Source of the DNA: Clostridium sp. 28_12
Lineage (GTDB): Bacteria; Bacillota; Clostridia; TANB77; CAG-508
Reading direction: 5' to 3'
NCBI GenBank assembly: GCA_001916055.1
Contig: MNRR01000022.1
Span: 1 to 50,035 of the forward strand
Length of the DNA stretch: 50,035 bases
Both the position numbers and the translations under genes were made by a program. Positions 23,800-31,439 of the stretch are shown one piece after another. Within the stretch, counting starts at the first letter, position 1. Each line of letters starts with the position of its first letter. Below the pieces are notes generated by a model. It was given only the letters and a program-made list of their open reading frames with translations, ran no database searches and was not told the origin of the DNA.

Positions 23800-25020
23800 A
23801 TGGAAGAGAGAAGTTTAAGAGTAGTAGGAACAGATAAAACCTTTTTTAATAAATTAACACATACATTAACAAAAATATTAATACCAACACAAATAGGTAT
23901 AAATGGTATGAGAATAAGCATGAAGAGAAATGCACTAATAAAAGCATTTCAAACTGCAGAAGAAGAGGAAGATGTAAGCAAAAAAGAAAATGCAGATAAA
24001 AAATATGAAGATGCATATACTGCATATCTAGAAGCATTAGATAAATATGTACTAGATACAATATACAAAAAGGTAAAAAATGAAACAGCAACACAATTAG
24101 AGAGCACAGCACTATCACAATATTATGGAATAGTTCAATTAAAAGAAAGTGAGTATGTAGAATATAAATATAGAAAACAAAAATATCTACTAGAATTAGA
24201 CAAAGAGACAGTTGTAAATTCAGGAAAAACAAAGATGATAGATAAATACAAAGAATTTTACGTATCAAAACAAGATACATTATATAAAGGAATTCTAAAA
24301 AATTATTCAGTAAAATTAGCTGATACAACAAATGTATATGATGCATCAAAAGAATGGATATATGTAAAAATATTTGACACATTAGAAGATTATATAAAAA
24401 ATATTTTACCACTAAAAATAAGTGAACCTAAATTAGCAAAAGTAGTAAAGGAATATGAAAAATATGAAAAATTTACAGTAGGCAAATTAGATGCAAGAGA
24501 CCATATCGAAAAAAACATGATTTTACTTGGAATAAGCAGAACACTATTTACACATAGTTTGCCATTAGTAGTTGCAGAACAATGTTATATGAAACTTTTA
24601 AAAGATGCAAGATGTCTAGTGCAAGATACTAAAATAGCTGCCAAAAGAGAAAAAGCATATTCAATGTTATTAACATTAATAGAAGATTATAATATAAGAT
24701 TATTAGCAACTAAAGTATACTGGGACAATGCAAAAGATAGAGAAGAATTTAAGCGTTTCCATGAAAAATATAAAGATATAGAAAAATTGAAAGATATAGA
24801 TTTTATCGAATATGTAAAGCAAAAAGAAATATTATTCATAAAAGAAGATATACAAAAGGTAAAAGGTGAAAAGACAGATTATAGCAGAATAGTAAAATAC
24901 TATAAAAGAAAATTAGTCGATTATGGAGTAATGAAGGAAATTAGAAGTTATAAGACTAAAGATGGTAAATATATTAAAAGTAAAGTTAGCACAATAATTA
25001 ACGAATATGCAACAGCATAA
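23800..25020 (+). CDS. Unrecognised 406-residue protein in the yqfD-ybeY operon
   Basis: I do not recognise this protein. It is Lys/Glu/Tyr-rich, predicted almost wholly helical, with no clear transmembrane segment and no catalytic motif. The N-terminus (LTHTLTKILIPTQIGINGM) is amphipathic and could touch the membrane. Repeated YKKxK and KYE-type heptads (about 50-110 and 300-390) suggest coiled coil. In most Bacillota this position between yqfD and ybeY is taken by phoH. That gene is absent, so this may be a lineage-specific insertion. ATG 23800 follows AAAGGA; the next gene starts 27 bp after its stop. Confidence 0.6.
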   Translation: MEERSLRVVGTDKTFFNKLTHTLTKILIPTQIGINGMRISMKRNALIKAFQTAEEEEDVSKKENADKKYEDAYTAYLEALDKYVLDTIYKKVKNETATQLESTALSQYYGIVQLKESEYVEYKYRKQKYLLELDKETVVNSGKTKMIDKYKEFYVSKQDTLYKGILKNYSVKLADTTNVYDASKEWIYVKIFDTLEDYIKNILPLKISEPKLAKVVKEYEKYEKFTVGKLDARDHIEKNMILLGISRTLFTHSLPLVVAEQCYMKLLKDARCLVQDTKIAAKREKAYSMLLTLIEDYNIRLLATKVYWDNAKDREEFKRFHEKYKDIEKLKDIDFIEYVKQKEILFIKEDIQKVKGEKTDYSRIVKYYKRKLVDYGVMKEIRSYKTKDGKYIKSKVSTIINEYATA

Positions 25021-25047
25021 ATAATTATTGCAAAAGTGAGGTAAAGA

Positions 25048-25536
25048 ATGTATCAATTAGAATATTTAGATTTAGAGAAAAATGATAAATACGAAGATGT
25101 AATAAAAAGAGTAGTTGAACAATGTTTTAAAGAAGAAAACATGGAAGATTCAAAATTATACATAAGTATAACTTTAACAACACCTGATAATATTCATAAA
25201 ATAAACAAAAAGTATAGGAATGTAGATAGGGCAACAGATGTCCTATCATTTCCTATTTTTGAAAAAGAAGAGATTGATGAGAAAATTAAAAATCATGATT
25301 TCGAACATGAAGATGTATTAGGAGACATAATAATATCCATAAAACAAGTTGAAGCACAAGCAAAAGAGTATGGCCACAGCTTTGAAAGGGAATTTGCTTA
25401 TATGCTAGTACATGGATTTTATCACTTAATGGGTTATGACCATATTCAAGAAGAGGACAAGGTTGTAATGAGAGCAAAAGAAGAAAAAGTCCTAGAAAAA
25501 TTAGAAATTAGAAGGGATGAAATGAATGAGGGATAA
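25048..25536 (+). CDS. ybeY: rRNA maturation RNase YbeY
   Basis: 162 residues, normal length. The zinc site HGFYHLMGYDH (His residues near 124, 128 and 134) is the H-x3-H-x5-H signature. RNVDRATDVLSFP is the second family motif. YbeY acts in 16S rRNA 3'-end processing and ribosome quality control in the cytoplasm. The end overlaps the start of the DUF3048 gene by 11 bp. Confidence 0.96.
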   Translation: MYQLEYLDLEKNDKYEDVIKRVVEQCFKEENMEDSKLYISITLTTPDNIHKINKKYRNVDRATDVLSFPIFEKEEIDEKIKNHDFEHEDVLGDIIISIKQVEAQAKEYGHSFEREFAYMLVHGFYHLMGYDHIQEEDKVVMRAKEEKVLEKLEIRRDEMNEG

Positions 25537-26581
25537 AAAGACCATTGTTTTATTGGTGATTTTAGCGATACTAGTAGTAATAGCAGGAGGAGTTTTAATA
25601 TATAAAGTAAAAAATTCAAAGAAAGCTGAACCAACAGTTGAAGTAAATGAACCAGTAGACGTAGCCGAGAATAGTACACTAGTTGTCAGCAAACAAAATC
25701 AAATAAAGATATTTAATGGAACAGATAGACCAATAGCTGTTATGATTGACAATCACTCAGGAGCATGGCCACAAGCTAATTTAAATAAAGCGTATTTGGT
25801 ATATGAGATAGTGGTTGAAGGGGGAGAAACAAGATTAATGGCATTGTTTAAAGGTCAAAATTTAGATAAGATTGGACCAGTTAGAAGTTCAAGACATTAC
25901 TTTTTAGATTATGCATTAGAAAATGATGCAATTTATGTACATCATGGTTGGAGTCCACAAGCTCAAAGTGATATCTCTACATTAGGTGTAAATAATATTA
26001 ATGGTATTCAGGAAAGTTCTGCTAGTTTTTGGAGAGTAAAAGACAAATCAGCACCTCACAATTTATTTACTTCAACTGATAGTATACTTAAAATAGCAGA
26101 AAGAAAGGGATATTCAAAAACATCTGATAAAAAAAGTGTGTTAAATTATGTAGCCAACGAAGTAGAAATGCCAGCAATAGCAGTAAACGCAACAAGTGTA
26201 ACAATACCACATTCAAATCTTCAAACAGTAAAATATGAATATGATGCGCAAAATAAAACTTATAAAAGATATGCACGAAATAAACTTCAAACAGATTATA
26301 TTACAGGAGAAACAATAACAACTAAAAATATAATTATTACTATGTGTGATAATTATACTTTAAATGATAGTGAAAATAAAGGAAGACAAGGCCTAAAAAA
26401 TATAGGGACTTTTAAAGGATATTATATAACTGAGGGCAAAGCAATAGAAATACAATGTACAAAAAATGATAGAGATGAGCAAACAGTATATAAAGATTTA
26501 AATGGCAAAGAAATTGAAGTGAATGATGGAAATACTTTTATAAATATTTGTCCAACAGATGCGAAATTGGTAATTGAATAA
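25526..26581 (+). CDS. DUF3048 (YerB-like) secreted protein
   Basis: 351 residues. An N-terminal membrane segment (about 6-28) without a lipobox Cys is followed by the DUF3048 fold. It opens with RPIAVMIDNHSGAWPQANL and contains VEGGETRLMALF and GPVRSSRHYFLDYA, the conserved family stretches. YerB of Bacillus subtilis is a lipoprotein of unknown function; this form looks membrane-anchored. It starts inside the end of ybeY, so translation may be coupled. Confidence 0.85.
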   Translation: MRDKKTIVLLVILAILVVIAGGVLIYKVKNSKKAEPTVEVNEPVDVAENSTLVVSKQNQIKIFNGTDRPIAVMIDNHSGAWPQANLNKAYLVYEIVVEGGETRLMALFKGQNLDKIGPVRSSRHYFLDYALENDAIYVHHGWSPQAQSDISTLGVNNINGIQESSASFWRVKDKSAPHNLFTSTDSILKIAERKGYSKTSDKKSVLNYVANEVEMPAIAVNATSVTIPHSNLQTVKYEYDAQNKTYKRYARNKLQTDYITGETITTKNIIITMCDNYTLNDSENKGRQGLKNIGTFKGYYITEGKAIEIQCTKNDRDEQTVYKDLNGKEIEVNDGNTFINICPTDAKLVIE

Positions 26582-26666
26582 ATAAAAAAATTATAATAAA
26601 AAAGTTTAAAATTCCTGAAAGTGTGATATAATAGTACCGACGGAAAGAGAAAGGAAGTTGATTATT

Positions 26667-27623
26667 ATGAATACAAATAAAAAAGTAGTATTAGTAGGAA
26701 CAGGATTTGTAGGAATGAGCATGGCATATGCTATGATGAACCAAGGAGGCGTAGATGAACTAGTATTAATAGATGTGCTAAAAGATAAAGCCAAAGGAGA
26801 GGAAATGGATTTATCACATGGTTTACCATATGCACCTCAAAAAATGAATATAAAAGCAGGAGATTATTCAGAATGCAAAGATGCAAATGTTGTAGTAATA
26901 ACAGCAGGATTGCCACAAAAACCAGGACAATCAAGGTTAGAATTAGCAGTATCAAATACAAAGATTGTAAAAGAAATAACAGAACAAGTAATGGCAAATG
27001 GATTTAATGGAGTATTTATAATAGCAAGTAATCCAGTAGATTTAATGTCATATGTTGTTGCACAAGTCTCAGGATTACCAAAATCAAGAGTAATTGGATC
27101 AGGAACAGTATTAGATACTGCAAGATTAAGATATCTAATAGCTGAATACTTGGATGTTTCAAGTAAAAATGTACATGCATATATATTAGGAGAGCACGGA
27201 GACTCATCATTAGTACCATGGGAATACTGTTATGTTGGATGTAAAAGCATAATAGATATAATGAAAGATAATAACCATCCGATGGAAGATTTAAAGAAAA
27301 TTCATGATGAGGTTTGGAAGGCAGCTTATGAAATTATTGAAAAGAAAAGAGCAACATATTATGGGATTGGTATGGCTTTAAATAGACTTGTAAAAGCTGT
27401 TTTAAATGATGAAAATGCAATACTAACAGTATCAACATACCAAAATGGAGAATATAACCAAGAAGGTTTGTATATAGGAGTTCCTGCAATTATTAATAAA
27501 AATGGAGTAAAAGAAATTTTACAGTTAAAGTTAAATGATGAAGATCAAGCTAAATTTGACCATAGTTGTAATATCATTAAAGAAAATATAAAAAATGAAA
27601 TTAATTTATTATTAAATGAATAA
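26667..27623 (+). CDS. ldh: L-lactate dehydrogenase
   Basis: 318 residues, normal length. NAD-binding VVLVGTGFVGMSMAYAM at the N-terminus, substrate-binding Arg in GLPQKPGQSR, and catalytic His in GEHGDSS near 178 identify the lactate rather than malate branch (Gln at the specificity position in GLPQKPGQ). It reduces pyruvate to L-lactate to regenerate NAD+ in fermentation. The start ATG 26667 follows AAAGGAAG; a TTG three codons upstream overlaps the spacer. A TATAAT at 26628 preceded by a weak -35 suggests its own promoter. A terminator follows. Confidence 0.96.
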   Translation: MNTNKKVVLVGTGFVGMSMAYAMMNQGGVDELVLIDVLKDKAKGEEMDLSHGLPYAPQKMNIKAGDYSECKDANVVVITAGLPQKPGQSRLELAVSNTKIVKEITEQVMANGFNGVFIIASNPVDLMSYVVAQVSGLPKSRVIGSGTVLDTARLRYLIAEYLDVSSKNVHAYILGEHGDSSLVPWEYCYVGCKSIIDIMKDNNHPMEDLKKIHDEVWKAAYEIIEKKRATYYGIGMALNRLVKAVLNDENAILTVSTYQNGEYNQEGLYIGVPAIINKNGVKEILQLKLNDEDQAKFDHSCNIIKENIKNEINLLLNE

Positions 27624-27632
27624 AATAAAATG

Positions 27633-27670
27633 AAGAACTTAATAAGAACAAAGATTCTTATTAAGTTCTT
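27633..27670 (+). terminator. Hairpin after ldh
   Basis: Perfect 16-bp stem (27633-27648 with 27655-27670), core GAACTTAATAAG/CTTATTAAGTTC, 6-base loop. The T-tract afterwards is short. Confidence 0.7.
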
Positions 27671-27726
27671 TAATGTTATAATATAAAAATGTATATTAAA
27701 ATAGTTGAAAAATGTATGGTTATAGC

Positions 27727-27755
27727 TTGTTTTTTTTATAAAAACGGTATATAAT
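27727..27755 (+). promoter_or_regulatory. Promoter for gatCAB
   Basis: TTGTTT (27727-27732), 17 bp, TATAAT (27750-27755), 36 bp before gatC. Confidence 0.65.
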
Positions 27756-27790
27756 AGGCACATTAAAAAGTAAGAACGAGGAGGGTCAAT

Positions 27791-28078
27791 ATGAAAGTAA
27801 GTAAAGAAGAGATATTGCATATAGCAAATTTAGCACAATTAGAGCTAAAAGAAGAAGAGATAGAAAAATATATGTTGCATCTACAAGATATATTGAATTT
27901 TGCCAATATAGTAAACAATGCACCTGTTGATAACCTAGACATAACAATCGGGGCAAATGAGGCAAAAAATGTATTTAGAAAAGATGAAGTAAAGAGATTT
28001 GAGGATGTAGATAGTTTATTAGCAAATGCACCAACACAAGAAATGCATATGTTTAAACTACCAAAGGTGTTAAACTAA
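27791..28078 (+). CDS. gatC: Asp/Glu-tRNA amidotransferase subunit C
   Basis: 95 residues. KEEILHIANLAQLELKEEEIEKY is the standard GatC opening, and the ending NAPTQEMHMFKLPKVL fits the loop that wraps the A and B subunits. GatC stabilises GatA and GatB. First gene of gatCAB, 21 bp before gatA, with the strong site GAGGAGG. Confidence 0.95.
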   Translation: MKVSKEEILHIANLAQLELKEEEIEKYMLHLQDILNFANIVNNAPVDNLDITIGANEAKNVFRKDEVKRFEDVDSLLANAPTQEMHMFKLPKVLN

Positions 28079-28099
28079 TAAAGAGATAGGAGGAAGAAC

Positions 28100-29578
28100 A
28101 TGGATATTACAGAATTAACAGTACATGAGTTACAAGAAAAAATCAAAAGTAAAGAATTAACAATAACAGAAATAACAAAAGCTTATGTAGATAGAATAAA
28201 AGAAAAAGAACCAGAAGTACAAGCATTTATAACAGAGCTAACAGAAGCAGGTATGAAGCAAGCAGAAGAGATCCAAGCTAAAATAGATAAAGGAGAAGAA
28301 GTTGGAAAATTAGCTGGAATACCAATAGGAATAAAAGATATAATTTGCACAAAAGGAGTAAAAACAACATGTGCATCAAAAATGTTAGAAAACTTTGTAG
28401 CACCATATGATGCAACAGTAATGAACAAAATAAATGCGGAAGAAATGATAGATTTAGGAAAGCTAAATATGGATGAATTCGCAATGGGAGGCTCAACAGA
28501 ATATTCATATTTTAAGAAAACAAGAAATCCATGGGATTTATCAAGAGTACCAGGTGGTTCTTCTGGTGGTTCAGCTGCTGCAGTAGCTGCAAATATGGTA
28601 CCATGGGCTTTAGGAACAGATACAGGTGGAAGTATTCGTCAACCAGCATCATTTTGTGGAGTTGTAGGGTTAAAACCAACATATGGACTAGTTTCAAGAT
28701 ATGGTGTAGTAGCATTTGCGTCATCACTTGACCAAGTTGGAGTATTTACAAAAGATGTACAAGATTGTGCAGAATTATTAAATGTAATTGCAGGACATGA
28801 TGAAATGGACACAACATCAGTAGATGTAGGAGAAAAAGATTATACAAAAGCATTACAAAAAGATGTTAAAGGATTGAAAATAGGAGTTCCAAAAGAATTC
28901 TATGGAGAAGGAATAAATCCAGAAGTTAAAGCATCATTAGAAAAAGCAATAGAAGAATACAAGAAAATGGGAGCAAAAGTAGAAGACTTTTCATTAGATA
29001 TTGCAAACTATGCCTTAGCAACTTATTATATAATTGCATGTGCAGAAGCAAGTTCAAATTTAGGAAGATATGATGGAATAAGATACACATATAGATCACC
29101 AGAAGCAAAAACTTTAAAAGAAATCTATAAAAAATCAAGAAGTGAAGCTTTTGGAGCAGAAGTAAAAAGAAGAATTATACTTGGAACTTATGTATTATCT
29201 TCAGGATATTATGATGCATATTACAAAAAAGCTCAACAAGTTCGTACACTTGTAATGAATGAATTTAATAAAGCATTTGAAAAATATGATGTTATAGTAA
29301 CACCAGTATCTCCAACAACAGCGTTTAAATTAGGAGAAAGATCAACAAACCCAATGGAAATGTATTTGGCAGATATTTGCACAGTTTCTGTAAATATTGC
29401 AGGACTTCCAGGAATATCAGTACCATGTGGAGTAGATAGTCAAGGACTTCCAATTGGTATGCAAATTATAGGAAATAAATTTAGTGAAGAAACAATTATA
29501 AAAGCAGCATATACATATGAACAAGCAACGAACTTCCGTGAGAAATATAAACCAACATTTAAAGGAGGTGCACAATAA
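28100..29578 (+). CDS. gatA: Asp/Glu-tRNA amidotransferase subunit A
   Basis: 492 residues, amidase-signature family. Catalytic Lys in GIPIGIKDIICTKG (near 80), the Ser-cis-Ser pair in VPGGSSGGSAAAVA and TDTGGSIRQPASFCG. GatA releases ammonia from glutamine, which GatB uses to amidate misacylated Glu-tRNA(Gln) and Asp-tRNA(Asn). Its TAA overlaps the ATG of gatB by one base (TAATG), indicating translational coupling. Confidence 0.97.
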   Translation: MDITELTVHELQEKIKSKELTITEITKAYVDRIKEKEPEVQAFITELTEAGMKQAEEIQAKIDKGEEVGKLAGIPIGIKDIICTKGVKTTCASKMLENFVAPYDATVMNKINAEEMIDLGKLNMDEFAMGGSTEYSYFKKTRNPWDLSRVPGGSSGGSAAAVAANMVPWALGTDTGGSIRQPASFCGVVGLKPTYGLVSRYGVVAFASSLDQVGVFTKDVQDCAELLNVIAGHDEMDTTSVDVGEKDYTKALQKDVKGLKIGVPKEFYGEGINPEVKASLEKAIEEYKKMGAKVEDFSLDIANYALATYYIIACAEASSNLGRYDGIRYTYRSPEAKTLKEIYKKSRSEAFGAEVKRRIILGTYVLSSGYYDAYYKKAQQVRTLVMNEFNKAFEKYDVIVTPVSPTTAFKLGERSTNPMEMYLADICTVSVNIAGLPGISVPCGVDSQGLPIGMQIIGNKFSEETIIKAAYTYEQATNFREKYKPTFKGGAQ

Positions 29579-31017
29579 TGGCAAGAGAAGACTATGAAGT
29601 AGTAATGGGCTTAGAAGTCCACGCCGAACTATCAACAAACACAAAAATATTCTGTAGTTGTCCAACAAAATTCGGAGCAGAACCAAACACACAAGTATGT
29701 CCAATATGTATGGCAATGCCAGGAACATTACCAAAATTAAATGAAAAAGTAGTAGAATATGCAGTAAGAGCAGGATTAGCAACAAATTGCGAAATATCAA
29801 GAAACAGTAAAAATGATAGAAAAAATTATTTTTATCCAGATTTACCTAAAGCATATCAAATATCACAATTTGACAAGCCACTATGTGAACATGGATATAT
29901 AGAAATTGAAACAAGTAAAGGAAGAAAGAAAATAGGAATAACACGTATTCACATAGAAGAAGATGCAGGAAAATTAAATCATGATGAAATTGGTGGAGGA
30001 GCATTAGTAGACTTAAACAGAGCAGGTGTACCTTTAATAGAAATAGTATCAGAACCAGATTTTCGTTCAATAGAAGAAGTAGATGCATATTTGAAAAAGT
30101 TAAAATCAATACTTGAATATATTGAGGTATCTGACTGTAAAATGCAAGAAGGTTCATTTAGAGCCGATGTTAACACATCAATTCGTCCAGTAGGTTCAGA
30201 AAAATTTGGAACACGTACAGAAATGAAAAATATGAACTCATTTAGAAGCATTACAAGAGCACTTGAATATGAGATAGATAGACAAGTTGATGTTATAGAC
30301 AATGGTGGAGAAGTTGAACAAGAAACATTAAGATGGGATGAAGTATCTGGAAAAACATTTTCAATGAGAGATAAAGAAGATGCACAAGATTATAGATATT
30401 TCCCAGAACCAGATTTAGTAGCAATAAAACTATCAGAAGAATATATAGAAAATATTAAAAATAGTTTGCCAGAAATGCCAGAAAGCAGAAAACAAAGATA
30501 TTTAACAGAATATAAATTATCTGAAAAAGATGCAGGAATAATAACATCATCAAAATATTTGTCAGATTTATTTGAAAAAGCATCTGAAATTTGTGGAAAT
30601 TATAAAGCAGTAAACAATTGGATAATATCAGATATTTCCAGAATTTTAAATGAAACCGAAATGGACCCAATCGAAATACCATTTGATGCTAATCAACTAG
30701 CTAAACTAGTTGAATTAATAGACAAAGGAACAATCAGTTCAAGTATAGGTAAAAAAGTATTGGTAGAATTATTTGAAAACCCAAGAGATCCAGAAGATAT
30801 CATTAAAGAAAAAGGATGGATTCAAATTTCCGATGAAGGTGCAATTAAAGAAGTTGTAACAAAGATAATTGAAGCAAATCCACAATCAGTTGCTGATTAT
30901 AAAGCTGGAAAAGAAAGAGCTTTAGGATTTTTAGTTGGACAGGCAATGAAAGAAACTAAAGGCAAAGCAAATCCGCAAATGCTTAATAAAATGTTTACAG
31001 AAGAACTAAAAAAATAA
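29578..31017 (+). CDS. gatB: Asp/Glu-tRNA amidotransferase subunit B
   Basis: 479 residues. The GatB signature VMGLEVHAELSTNTKIFCSC opens the protein; the zinc-binding Cys residues (CSC...CPICM) and LDLNRAGVPLIEI-type stretch (VDLNRAGVPLIEIV) are present. The YqeY-like tail domain (about 330-479) ends in GFLVGQAMKETKGKANPQM. It phosphorylates and amidates the misacylated tRNA. Last gene of the gatCAB operon. Confidence 0.97.
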   Translation: MAREDYEVVMGLEVHAELSTNTKIFCSCPTKFGAEPNTQVCPICMAMPGTLPKLNEKVVEYAVRAGLATNCEISRNSKNDRKNYFYPDLPKAYQISQFDKPLCEHGYIEIETSKGRKKIGITRIHIEEDAGKLNHDEIGGGALVDLNRAGVPLIEIVSEPDFRSIEEVDAYLKKLKSILEYIEVSDCKMQEGSFRADVNTSIRPVGSEKFGTRTEMKNMNSFRSITRALEYEIDRQVDVIDNGGEVEQETLRWDEVSGKTFSMRDKEDAQDYRYFPEPDLVAIKLSEEYIENIKNSLPEMPESRKQRYLTEYKLSEKDAGIITSSKYLSDLFEKASEICGNYKAVNNWIISDISRILNETEMDPIEIPFDANQLAKLVELIDKGTISSSIGKKVLVELFENPRDPEDIIKEKGWIQISDEGAIKEVVTKIIEANPQSVADYKAGKERALGFLVGQAMKETKGKANPQMLNKMFTEELKK

Positions 31018-31054
31018 TTTTCATATATGATTTTGGCGTTTTTATATAAAAAAA

Positions 31055-31083
31055 TTGCACTTTATGTAAAGATGTGGTATAAT
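31055..31083 (+). promoter_or_regulatory. Sigma-A promoter of the third small-gene cassette
   Basis: TTGCAC (31055-31060), 17 bp, TATAAT (31078-31083), with GATGTGG before the -10, as at 5767 and 15811. Confidence 0.8.
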
Positions 31084-31117
31084 AAATGGTGAAAAAACAA
31101 CTAAGGAGGAAATTAAA

Positions 31118-31312
31118 ATGGCAGAGTTTTCGGCAGCATGGAGAGAGGATAAATCAAAGAAGAGGACTTATCCTAATGGACAGGTTGAAAGAGTGGTATT
31201 GGAGAACATCTTGTGCGGTGCAAAAATTGTGCGCCGGTATAACGAGGTTGGAACCCTGATATTTACTAACGAAAAATACAGCCAGACCTATGTTGACGAG
31301 AAATATCGTTAA
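31118..31312 (+). CDS. Small orphan protein (cassette 3)
   Basis: 64 residues, soluble and basic, beginning MAEFSAAWREDKSKKRTYPN and ending QTYVDEKYR. Family not recognised. It looks like a compact beta-rich fold (VERVVLENILCGAKIVRRYN, TLIFTNEKY). AAGGAGG precedes ATG 31118. Codon use contrasts with the flanking gatB and alaS (GTGCGCCGGTATAACGAGG), which suggests a different history. It is a one-gene unit with promoter 31055 and terminator 31334, inserted between two housekeeping operons. Confidence 0.65.
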   Translation: MAEFSAAWREDKSKKRTYPNGQVERVVLENILCGAKIVRRYNEVGTLIFTNEKYSQTYVDEKYR

Positions 31313-31333
31313 CATAGTTGAAATTCGAAATTT

Positions 31334-31362
31334 GGAGAGCTGAATGGCTCTCCTCTTTTTTT
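31334..31362 (+). terminator. Terminator after cassette 3
   Basis: 7-bp G/C-rich stem GGAGAGC (31334-31340) with GCTCTCC (31347-31353), then TC and a run of T. Confidence 0.88.
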
Positions 31363-31373
31363 ACTTCAAATAC

Positions 31374-31402
31374 TTGATTTTAAGCATAAAATAAAGTATA
31401 AT
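31374..31402 (+). promoter_or_regulatory. Sigma-A promoter for alaS
   Basis: TTGATT (31374-31379), 17 bp, TATAAT (31397-31402), 38 bp before ATG 31440. Confidence 0.75.
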
Positions 31403-31439
31403 TTATGGGAAACTTTAAGAGAGAAAGGAAAGACGTATA

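Noticed and set aside
23846..24412. 188-codon open frame on the minus strand
   Set aside because: It lies wholly opposite the 406-residue gene. Its product is Leu/Ile/His-rich without domain features and there is no ribosome-binding site; AT-rich antisense frames of this type are common here.
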